Positions 1 to 6,049 of a stretch of DNA of 6,049 bases are shown here, one piece after another. Location: contig CALJIC010000247.1 of assembly GCA_937974195.1 (NCBI GenBank), positions 1 through 6,049 on the forward strand. The letters are read 5' to 3'. A program made the position numbers and the translations under genes. This DNA comes from an uncultured Roseiflexaceae bacterium. Its GTDB lineage: Bacteria > Chloroflexota > Chloroflexia > Chloroflexales > Roseiflexaceae. The stretch's first letter is position 1. The number at the start of each line of letters is the position of its first letter. The notes beneath the pieces were generated by a model. The model did not search any database. It was not told the DNA's origin and saw nothing but the letters and a program-made list of their open reading frames with translations.

Positions 1-3
1 CAA

Positions 4-32
4 TTGACAGGGCCGGCGCAGTCGTGCATCAT
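4..32 (+). promoter_or_regulatory. Candidate sigma-70-type promoter for the thiamine-diphosphate enzyme gene
   Basis: A perfect -35 hexamer TTGACA lies at 4-9. Seventeen bases later CATCAT (27-32) matches 4 of 6 positions of the TATAAT consensus. Transcription would start near position 39, giving a leader of about 75 nt before the ATG at 115. The spacing is ideal but the -10 is weak and the site touches the window edge, so a chance match is possible. Confidence 0.35.
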
Positions 33-40
33 CCCCACAC

Positions 41-80
41 GCAGGGGGGCGCGGGGCTCGCAGCCCGCCCCCGGCCCTGC
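41..80 (+). promoter_or_regulatory. GC-rich hairpin in the leader upstream of the thiamine-diphosphate enzyme gene
   Basis: GGGCT (54-58) pairs with AGCCC (62-66) around a CGC loop. GGGGGC (45-50) pairs with GCCCCC (67-72), leaving a 3-nt bulge (51-53). In a competing fold GCAGGG (41-46) can pair with CCCTGC (75-80). No T-run follows, so it is not a standard intrinsic terminator. It would sit at the very 5' end of a transcript started from the candidate promoter at 4-32. It may be a leader structure, the end of an upstream gene outside the window, or merely a product of high GC content. Confidence 0.4.
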
Positions 81-114
81 CCATAGTGCACTTCTGTCCA
101 GTGTGGTGAGCAGT

Positions 115-1788
115 ATGACGATAACCGGCGCTAGATTCATCGCGGAGACGCTCAAGGGCTACGGCGTCACCCACGTCTTCTACGTCGACGCCATCCTGCG
201 CCAGACGATGGTGGAGCTGGAGGAGCTGGGCATCCGCCGGGTGATCACGCACTCCGAGAAGGCCGCCGCGTACATGGCGGACGGCTACGCGCGCATCTCC
301 TACCGCCCGGGGGTCTGCATGGCCCAGTCGGTCGGCGCGGCGAACCTGGCCGCCGGGCTGCAGGACGCCTACCTGGGCCACTCGCCGGTGATCGCCCTCA
401 CCGGCAAGAAGCCGCCCCTGTTCCAGCGCCGCAACGCCTACCAGGAGCTGGACCACGGCCCGCTCTTCGCGGCGGTCACCAAGTACAGCGCCGACGTCGT
501 GACCCCCGCCCAGCTGCCGTACCAGCTGCGCCAGGCGTTCCGCGAGGCCACCTCCGGCGCGCCGGGGCCGGCGCACCTGGATCTGCTCGGGCACACCGGG
601 CGGCCGCTGGAGGCGGCGGACGTGCCGCCGCCGGTGGTCGTCGACGAGCCGTTCACCCGCTATCCGGCGTACCGGCCGGCGCCGGATGACGCGTCCGTCG
701 AGCGCGCGGCGCGTGTGATCGCCACCGCCAGGCGGCCGGTGATCGTCGCCGGCGGGGGCGTGCGCCTCTCGGACGCCGGGCCTGCGGTCGTGGCCCTGGC
801 CGAGCAGCTCTCCATCCCGGTGGCCACCTCGCTCAACGCGAAGGGCACGATCCCGGAGAACCACCCGCTCCACATCGGCGTGGTTGGTTCGTACTCGGCG
901 CGCTGTGCCAACCAGGTGGTGTCCGAGGCGGACCTGGTGATCTACATCGGGAGCCACACCGGCGACCAGGTGACGCACAACTGGACGATCCCGCCCCTCG
1001 GGACGGCGGTGGTGCAGATCGATATCGACCCGACCGAGATCGGCCGCAGCTACGCCGGGGCGATCGGCGTGGTGGGGGACGCGCAGGTGGCCGTGAAGAG
1101 GCTCGCGGCGGCGCTGGGCGCGACAAGCGTGGAGGCCGGGTGGCTCGAGCGGGCGCGGGCGCGGGTCGAGGCGTGGCGGCGCGAGATCGAGCCGCTGCGC
1201 CGCTCCGACGAGGTGCCCATCAGGCCCGAGCGGCTCTGCAAGGAGCTGAGCGACGCCTTGCCGGAGGACGCGGTGCTGGTGGCCGACACGGGCTACGCCT
1301 CGATCTGGACCGCCACGATGCTCCAGCTCAACCACCCCGGGCAGACCTACCTGCGGGCGGCCGGCTCGCTCGGCTGGGCGTTTCCGGCGGCGCTGGGGGT
1401 CAAGTGCGCCGTGCCGGATCGGCCGGTGGTCTGCTTCACCGGCGACGGCGGGTTCTGGTACCACCTGAGCGAGCTGGAGACGGCGCGGCGCCACGGCATC
1501 CGCACCGTCACCGTTATCAATAACAACGGCGGGTTCGCGCAGGGGATCGACGATATTCACGCGGTGTACGGCGGGCGGCCCGGGCGGCCCGAGGAGCTGT
1601 ACCGCTTCGAGCCGGTCAGCTTCGCGCGGATCGCGCAGGAGATGGGCTGCGACGGCGTGCGCGTGGAGCGCCCCGACGAGATCGCCGGCGCGATCCGGCA
1701 GGCGCTCGAGTCCGAGCTGCCGGCCGTCGTCGAGGTCGTGACCGGCCTCCACTACCGGGCGCCGCAGCCGTGGGCGCCGCCCGCGTAA
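115..1788 (+). CDS. Thiamine-diphosphate-dependent enzyme, acetolactate-synthase-like, substrate unknown
   Basis: This 557-residue protein has the three-domain plan of the acetolactate synthase/pyruvate oxidase superfamily. The N-terminal pyrimidine-binding domain (about 1-165) carries the catalytic glutamate in HSEKAAAYMADGYAR (E48). The central domain spans about 190-335. The C-terminal diphosphate-binding domain (about 365-545) has GDGGF at 443-447 and the Asn run at 469-471, matching the GDG-x(23)-NN Mg/ThDP motif. The family cleaves or joins carbon bonds next to a keto group. The usual N-terminal G-x-P-G loop of acetolactate synthase is replaced by FYVDAILRQ (22-30), and no small regulatory subunit gene is adjacent, so a housekeeping role in branched-chain amino acid synthesis is doubtful. 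Oxalyl-CoA decarboxylase-like or sulfoacetaldehyde acetyltransferase-like activity is possible but unproven. The frame is open upstream to a TTG at 4, but the ATG at 115 begins the conserved domain and has a weak GGTGAG (105-110). The superfamily call is firm; the substrate is not. Confidence 0.9.
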   Translation: MTITGARFIAETLKGYGVTHVFYVDAILRQTMVELEELGIRRVITHSEKAAAYMADGYARISYRPGVCMAQSVGAANLAAGLQDAYLGHSPVIALTGKKPPLFQRRNAYQELDHGPLFAAVTKYSADVVTPAQLPYQLRQAFREATSGAPGPAHLDLLGHTGRPLEAADVPPPVVVDEPFTRYPAYRPAPDDASVERAARVIATARRPVIVAGGGVRLSDAGPAVVALAEQLSIPVATSLNAKGTIPENHPLHIGVVGSYSARCANQVVSEADLVIYIGSHTGDQVTHNWTIPPLGTAVVQIDIDPTEIGRSYAGAIGVVGDAQVAVKRLAAALGATSVEAGWLERARARVEAWRREIEPLRRSDEVPIRPERLCKELSDALPEDAVLVADTGYASIWTATMLQLNHPGQTYLRAAGSLGWAFPAALGVKCAVPDRPVVCFTGDGGFWYHLSELETARRHGIRTVTVINNNGGFAQGIDDIHAVYGGRPGRPEELYRFEPVSFARIAQEMGCDGVRVERPDEIAGAIRQALESELPAVVEVVTGLHYRAPQPWAPPA

Positions 1789-1797
1789 CCCTCATTC

Positions 1798-2175
1798 TTA
1801 GCCCTCGGTGAGCCGGCGCATCGCCTCCTCGAAGCTGATCTCGCCGGCGGCCAGCCGGTCGAGCACCTCGCTGCGCTGGCTCGGGCCCGGTCGCTCCGGC
1901 TCGCCGCCCAGCGCGGCCGCGATGTCCTCCATACGGTTGCGCGCGGTGTTGTACGAGACGCCCAGGTCGGCGGCGACTTTCTGGAGGTTGCCGCGGTTCT
2001 GCGCCAGCAGCCCGACGAAGCCGAGCTGGTCGGGCGTGAGACGCGCCATCCAGCCCAGGCTGAAGCGGCCCTCGATGACGATGCCGCTCGTCGGGCACTC
2101 CAGCCGCGTCACGATCAGCTCGCCGCCGCTCACCGGGTCGCGCGTGATGAGCGGGAAGATCGGTTCGTTGCTCAC
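1798..2175 (-). CDS. DUF2089-family putative regulator with degenerate zinc ribbon and C-terminal SHOCT-like module
   Basis: This 125-residue protein matches DUF2089 proteins as I recall them. It has a short N-terminal ribbon ending in EGRFSL (35-40), a helix-turn-helix-like segment around NRGNLQKVAADLGVSYNTA (60-78), and a C-terminal helical module EVLDRLAAGEISFEEAMRRL (103-122). Typical members carry two CxxC-type pairs. Here the corresponding positions read DPVSG (13-17) and CPTSG (27-31), so only C27 remains and zinc binding is unlikely. The GTG start at 2175 is chosen because it begins the conserved region 14 nt after the upstream gene's stop, with a G-rich stretch (2181-2185) as a weak ribosome site. 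The frame stays open far upstream, but that part is low-complexity shadow translation. It is probably translated from the same mRNA as the repeat protein. A role in DNA binding or transcription control is inferred from the fold only. Confidence 0.85.
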   Translation of the reverse strand: MSNEPIFPLITRDPVSGGELIVTRLECPTSGIVIEGRFSLGWMARLTPDQLGFVGLLAQNRGNLQKVAADLGVSYNTARNRMEDIAAALGGEPERPGPSQRSEVLDRLAAGEISFEEAMRRLTEG

Positions 2176-2189
2176 AGCAGCCCCCGGTT

Positions 2190-2894
2190 CTACGCCTCGC
2201 CCTCGTGGCCGCGGTGGAGCGCGTGCGTCTCGATGACGTACGGCGCGTGGCCCGCGCCGCTCTTCATGCCGATGATCTCCTCGGCCGAGGCCTCTCCGTG
2301 CCCCATCGCCTGGAGCTCGTGGATGTACGCGGCGTCCACGCCGTGGCTCTTGAGCTCGGCAATCGCGCTCGGCGAGAGATCCTCGAGGCCGGCCTCGCGC
2401 AGCGCGCGGATGTGGCCCGGGTCGACGCCGTGGATCTTGAGCTCGATGAGCTGCTCGGCTGACAGGCGCTCGAAGCCGAGCTCGCGCATGTCGCGGATGT
2501 ACGCGGCGCTGACCCCGTGCATCTTGAGCTCGGCGATCGCGTCGGTGCTCAGATCGGTGATCCCCAGCTCGTGGAGCGAGCGGACGAACTGGCTGTCGAC
2601 GCCATGGTTCTTCAGCTCGATGATCTGGTCGGTCGAGATGTCGCCGAGCAGCTCGCGCATCGCGCGGACGAATGCTGCGTCCACGCCGTGCATCTTGAGC
2701 TCGGCGATCTGGTCTGGCCTGAGCCCGACGGGCGCCCGCCGCGGCCTTGGCTGCGGCGCCGGCTGTGGCTGCGGCGCCGGGCTCGCGCGCCCCTGCGGCA
2801 GTTCGCCGAGCGCCTCCAGCAGCTGGCTGGCCTGGTCCACCGTGATCTGCCCCGCCGCCAGCATCTCCAGGACTTTCATCCGCTCCTCGCCCAT
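2190..2894 (-). CDS. SHOCT-like module protein with five tandem LKxHGV helical repeats
   Basis: This 234-residue protein is predicted soluble, with no signal peptide or membrane segment. An N-terminal helical module KVLEMLAAGQITVDQASQLL (7-26) resembles the SHOCT-like segment of YvlB/LiaX and DUF2089 proteins. A Pro/Ala/Gln/Arg-rich linker (about 34-56) follows. Five repeats of 28-29 residues cover 58-201, with the core I(A/I)ELKxHGVDxxxIRxLxELG and an LS(T/A)(D/E) opening. A sixth, decayed copy (202-224) has lost the HGV core. I recall similar LKxHGV repeats in regions attached to BlaR1/M56-type membrane proteins of other phyla, where their role is unclear. The ATG at 2894 is preferred over an upstream in-frame ATG at 2939 because of a strong AAGGAGG 6 nt before it. 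It is the first gene of an operon with the DUF2089 gene. A scaffold or protein-binding partner is the most reasonable guess; no catalytic motif is visible. Confidence 0.85.
   Translation of the reverse strand: MGEERMKVLEMLAAGQITVDQASQLLEALGELPQGRASPAPQPQPAPQPRPRRAPVGLRPDQIAELKMHGVDAAFVRAMRELLGDISTDQIIELKNHGVDSQFVRSLHELGITDLSTDAIAELKMHGVSAAYIRDMRELGFERLSAEQLIELKIHGVDPGHIRALREAGLEDLSPSAIAELKSHGVDAAYIHELQAMGHGEASAEEIIGMKSGAGHAPYVIETHALHRGHEGEA
2292..2723 (-). repeat. Five in-gene tandem repeats, 84-87 nt each
   Basis: The core CTTGAGCTC (or CTTCAGCTC) recurs on the + strand at 2349, 2436, 2523, 2610 and 2694. Spacing is exactly 87, 87, 87 and 84 nt. The units encode the 29-residue LKxHGV protein repeats (the first is 28 residues). 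Sequence between the cores has diverged at both DNA and protein level, so the duplication is old and under coding constraint, not a recent microsatellite-type expansion. Confidence 0.9.
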
Positions 2895-2900
2895 GGCTCG

Positions 2901-2907
2901 CCTCCTT
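2901..2907 (-). promoter_or_regulatory. Strong ribosome binding site for the repeat-protein gene
   Basis: AAGGAGG on the minus strand is a full Shine-Dalgarno match, placed 6 nt before the ATG at 2894. It fixes the start there rather than at the in-frame ATG at 2939. It is the best ribosome site in the window. Confidence 0.8.
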
Positions 2908-2969
2908 GCTCCGCCGGTGCTTGCTAAACAGGTTGGCAAAGATCACCAGCGACAGACTGAATTTCCACA

Positions 2970-2998
2970 ATGGAAGCTAACATTGCTTCGTTTGTCAA
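2970..2998 (-). promoter_or_regulatory. Candidate promoter for the repeat-protein/DUF2089 operon
   Basis: On the minus strand a perfect TTGACA (2998 to 2993) is followed, after 17 nt, by TTCCAT (2975 to 2970), which matches only 3 of 6 positions of a -10 box. It lies in the AT-richer part of the divergent intergenic region. Small dyads overlap it: TTCCA-CAA-TGGAA (2963-2975), GAAGC/GCTTC (2973-2989), and the palindrome AACATGTT (2997-3004). These could be operator sites. The position suits a promoter, but the weak -10 keeps confidence low. Confidence 0.3.
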
Positions 2999-3023
2999 CA
3001 TGTTAGATGTCATAAAGTGATGC

Positions 3024-3029
3024 GATAAT
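3024..3029 (+). promoter_or_regulatory. Candidate -10 element for the comEC-like gene
   Basis: GATAAT matches 5 of 6 positions of TATAAT and lies in the AT-richer divergent region. No good -35 is found 16-18 nt upstream; TTGTCA at 2992-2997 is about 26 nt away, too far. If used, it would give a leader of roughly 105 nt before the GTG at 3143. Confidence 0.25.
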
Positions 3030-3046
3030 TGGCGAAAATTGATAGC

Positions 3047-3069
3047 GGAGGTGGCAGGCGCCGCCCTCC
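3047..3069 (+). promoter_or_regulatory. Small GC-rich hairpin in the comEC leader
   Basis: GGAGG (3047-3051) pairs with CCTCC (3065-3069), and GGC (3053-3055) can pair with GCC (3060-3062) over a 4-nt loop. The GGAGG is not followed by a usable start codon, so it is not an evident ribosome site. A second weak pairing, GCACTC (3071-3076) with GAGTGC (3107-3112), lies just downstream. No T-run follows either. Function is unknown and chance is possible. Confidence 0.25.
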
Positions 3070-3142
3070 TGCACTCCCGTATCGTTTGGGGGCGTCGTGC
3101 GGTAGAGAGTGCGACAACCAATCGTCGTTACACCAAGGCGCC

Positions 3143-4690
3143 GTGACCCTGATCGTCCTCGCCATAGCCTGGTTGCTCGGCATCTTCGCCGCGGATGCGC
3201 TGCAGCTGTCGCCCGCCCCGCTGCTGTGGGGCGCGGGAGGCGCCGCGCTCCTGGCCGCGTGTGTCCGGCGCCGGCCGCTGGCGCGGGTCGCGGCGCTCGC
3301 GGTGTGCTGCGCGGCGCTTGGGGGCGTGCGCTTCGGCGTCGCGCAGATCCCGCCCACGCCACACAGCGTGCGGCTGCTTAACGGCCAGGGCGAGCTGTCG
3401 CTCGTCGGTGTGGTCGTGGAGGACCCGCAGCGCCTGGCCGACGAGCAGCGGCTGGTGTTCGCCGCTGAGCAGGTGGTGGTCGGCGGCAGGCAGCGGCCTG
3501 CGGAAGGGCTCGTGCGCGTCACCCTGCCGCCCTACCCGGAGCGGAGCTACGGCGAGCGCCTGCTGCTCGTCGGCGAGCTCGAGACGCCGCGCGATGCCCA
3601 GCGCCCCGGCGACTTCGACTACCGGCGCTATCTGGAGCGGAAGGGGATCTTCTCGCTGATGGAGCCCGAGCGGGCGCAGCGGCTGGAGCCAGGCGGCGGG
3701 AACCCGCTGCTCGCCGCGCTTCTGGAGCTGCGCAACCACTGCCGGCGCCTGCTGCTGCGCGTCCTGCCCGAGCCTCAGGCGTCGCTCGCCATCGGCATCC
3801 TGCTCGGCCTGCAGTCCTCGATCCCGGACGACGTCGCCGCCGACTTCAGCATCACCGGCACCAGCCACATCCTCGTGATCAGCGGCTGGAATATCACCAT
3901 CCTCTGCACAATGCTGTACGGCGTCGCCGAGCGGCTGCGGCTGTCGCAGCGCAGCGCCTTCTGGGTCACCGTGGTGGCGATCTGGATCTACACGCTGTTC
4001 GTGGGAGCCTCCGCCAACGTAATCCGCGCCGCGGTGATGGGGACGGTGGTGGTGATAGGGCAGCGGCTGGAGCGCCCCGCGCACGCCTGGACCACGCTCT
4101 TCGCCGCCTCGTGGGCGATGACGCTCTGGAACCCGCAGACGCTGTGGGACATGGGATTCCAGCTCTCGGCGCTGGCGACCGCCAGCCTGTTCGCCTACGG
4201 CAAGAGCACCGATGAGCTGCTCCTGCGGACGCCGCTGCGCGCCGGGTGGCTGGACTGGGCGCGCGAGGCGCTCACCGCGACGTTCGCGGCGCAGATCCTG
4301 GCGCTGCCGCTCATCCTGTACGCCTTCGGCAACCTGAGCCTGGTCGCCCCGCTGGCGAACGTCATCCTGGTGCCGGTGATCCCGTACGCCATGCTCTTCG
4401 GCGCGATCGCGCTCGCGGGCGCGCTGCTGTGGCTGCCGCTCGGGCAGGTGCTGGCGTGGCCTGCTTACCTGTTCCTGGCCTGGCTCACCGAGGGGACGCG
4501 TCTGTTCGCGCAGCTGCCGTACGCCGCGGTGCAGGTGCCGCGCTTCCCGCTGTGGCTGCTGCTGGGGTACTACGCGATCGTGGTGGGCGCCTGGCTGTGG
4601 AATGTGGCGCTGCCGGCCACAGGAGCCGAGCGCCGAGACTCTGTGCCGTCGCCCGCTCCTGTGCAGCCGGCACACGGAGAGCTGGGCTAG
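3143..4690 (+). CDS. comEC: ComEC/Rec2-family DNA-uptake channel protein lacking the metallo-beta-lactamase domain
   Basis: This 515-residue inner-membrane protein would form the channel that carries single-stranded DNA into the cytoplasm during natural transformation. N-terminal hydrophobic helices (about 1-68) precede a DUF4131-like OB-fold region (about 80-175) with GDFDYRRYLERKGIF (156-170), a typical ComEC signature. The competence domain (about 210-490) has LAIGILLGLQ (215-224), GTSHILVISGWN (239-250) and many membrane helices. The protein ends in a Pro/Ala-rich polar tail. Full-length ComEC is often 700-800 residues, with a C-terminal metallo-beta-lactamase domain; none follows here, on either strand. 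The frame is open back to a TTG at 3029, but that stretch is polar and non-conserved. The GTG at 3143, with AAGG (3135-3138) before it, starts directly at the first membrane helix. Family assignment is firm; whether the organism is competent cannot be told. Confidence 0.9.
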   Translation: MTLIVLAIAWLLGIFAADALQLSPAPLLWGAGGAALLAACVRRRPLARVAALAVCCAALGGVRFGVAQIPPTPHSVRLLNGQGELSLVGVVVEDPQRLADEQRLVFAAEQVVVGGRQRPAEGLVRVTLPPYPERSYGERLLLVGELETPRDAQRPGDFDYRRYLERKGIFSLMEPERAQRLEPGGGNPLLAALLELRNHCRRLLLRVLPEPQASLAIGILLGLQSSIPDDVAADFSITGTSHILVISGWNITILCTMLYGVAERLRLSQRSAFWVTVVAIWIYTLFVGASANVIRAAVMGTVVVIGQRLERPAHAWTTLFAASWAMTLWNPQTLWDMGFQLSALATASLFAYGKSTDELLLRTPLRAGWLDWAREALTATFAAQILALPLILYAFGNLSLVAPLANVILVPVIPYAMLFGAIALAGALLWLPLGQVLAWPAYLFLAWLTEGTRLFAQLPYAAVQVPRFPLWLLLGYYAIVVGAWLWNVALPATGAERRDSVPSPAPVQPAHGELG

Positions 4691-4753
4691 AGGCTGTTAT
4701 GCGCTTGCGCCCTTGAGTCTACCACCCTCAAGGTCTCAAGCGCATAACAGCCT

Positions 4754-4757
<4 letters not shown>
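4687..4757. repeat. 71-nt palindrome with perfect 21-bp arms between convergent genes, containing both stop codons
   Basis: The arms 4687-4707 and 4737-4757 are exact reverse complements, beginning CTAGAGGCTGTTATGC. An inner stem CCTTGAG/CTCAAGG (4711-4717, 4727-4733) closes a 9-nt loop, and one more G-C pair (4709/4735) bridges the two stems, so 29 of 31 stem positions pair. The comEC stop (4688-4690) and the transporter stop (4756-4754) occupy mirror-image positions in the arms. No T-run flanks it, so it is not a classic intrinsic terminator, though it may still act in both directions to end or protect transcripts. The CTAG (or TA) at both ends resembles the target duplications of IS5-type elements, so a MITE-like or solo inverted-repeat insertion is an alternative. 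Confidence 0.9.
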
Positions 4758-5947
<1,190 letters not shown>

Positions 5948-6049
5948 CGGTGGCTCTCCAGTTCTACTCGGCGTGGCTGAAGTCGAAACCATCCTACCAC
6001 AGCCGCGCTCGGTGCTCGCCGCGATAGAGACGCATCACTCCCGCAGGGC
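5948..6049. other. Upstream region of chrA, no gene seen
   Basis: These 102 nt hold no convincing coding sequence. On the minus strand TAGGAT (5996 to 5991) matches 4 of 6 positions of a -10 box, but no -35 is recognisable at proper spacing. The promoter of the transporter may lie here or beyond the window edge. Confidence 0.4.
5954..5959 (-). promoter_or_regulatory. Ribosome binding site for the chromate transporter gene
   Basis: GGAGAG on the minus strand lies 6 nt before the ATG at 5947 and decides between that start and the upstream ATG at 5992, which has no properly spaced site. Confidence 0.65.

Noticed and set aside
4..114. N-terminal extension of the thiamine-diphosphate enzyme from a TTG at 4
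   Set aside because: The 37 extra residues are non-conserved and overlap the candidate promoter and GC-rich hairpin. The family domain begins at the ATG at 115.
1798..2970. A long minus-strand frame that fuses the DUF2089 frame with the region of the repeat-protein gene, giving a 390-residue protein
   Set aside because: The upstream part is Arg/Ala/Pro-rich low-complexity translation, out of frame with the well-formed repeat protein. The DUF2089 homology begins only at the GTG at 2175.
2233..3006. Plus-strand 257-residue open frame opposite the repeat-protein gene
   Set aside because: Its apparent repeats are the antisense reading of the 87-nt coding repeats. It has no family resemblance, and the minus-strand gene has a strong ribosome site and a coherent protein.
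3029..3142. N-terminal extension of ComEC from a TTG at 3029
   Set aside because: The 38 added residues are polar and Arg-rich, unlike a ComEC start, and the TTG overlaps a candidate -10 box. The GTG at 3143 opens directly on the first membrane helix.
3128..4675. Minus-strand 515-residue open frame opposite comEC
   Set aside because: It is rich in Arg, Gln, His and Gly with no domain pattern, as expected from the antisense of a GC-rich gene; comEC itself has clear family motifs.

Overview
This is a GC-rich bacterial chromosomal window with five protein-coding genes and no RNA genes, CRISPR array or transposase. The best guess for the source is Chloroflexota (Chloroflexia or Thermomicrobia-like). 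That rests on recalled resemblance: a DUF2089 protein with few cysteines, SHOCT-like modules, and a ComEC whose core motif reads GTSHILVISGWN. It is an inference, not a proven placement.

Layout, left to right. A short leader (1-114) has a possible promoter and a very GC-rich hairpin. It precedes a 557-residue thiamine-diphosphate enzyme of the acetolactate-synthase superfamily (115-1788, +). Only 9 nt beyond its stop lies the end of a leftward two-gene operon (2894 to 1798, -). The first gene of this operon encodes a protein with a SHOCT-like helical module, a Pro/Gln linker and five 28-29-residue LKxHGV repeats. The second, 14 nt downstream, encodes a DUF2089-type putative regulator whose zinc ribbon has lost three of four cysteines. 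An AT-richer divergent intergenic region (2895-3142) with several small dyads separates this operon from a rightward comEC-like gene (3143-4690, +). That gene encodes the OB-fold-like and membrane competence domains but no metallo-beta-lactamase domain. A leftward chromate-transporter (CHR) gene (5947 to 4754, -) converges on it. The two stop codons lie in the two ends of one 71-nt palindrome with perfect 21-bp arms.

How the genes relate: the repeat protein and the DUF2089 protein look like a functional pair, since they share an operon and a related helical module. The other three genes (thiamine-diphosphate enzyme, DNA-uptake channel, anion transporter) show no obvious pathway link to them or to each other. 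No complete new system is evident. The parts most worth a second look are the regulator pair, the stop-codon palindrome and the unusual N-terminus of the thiamine-diphosphate enzyme.
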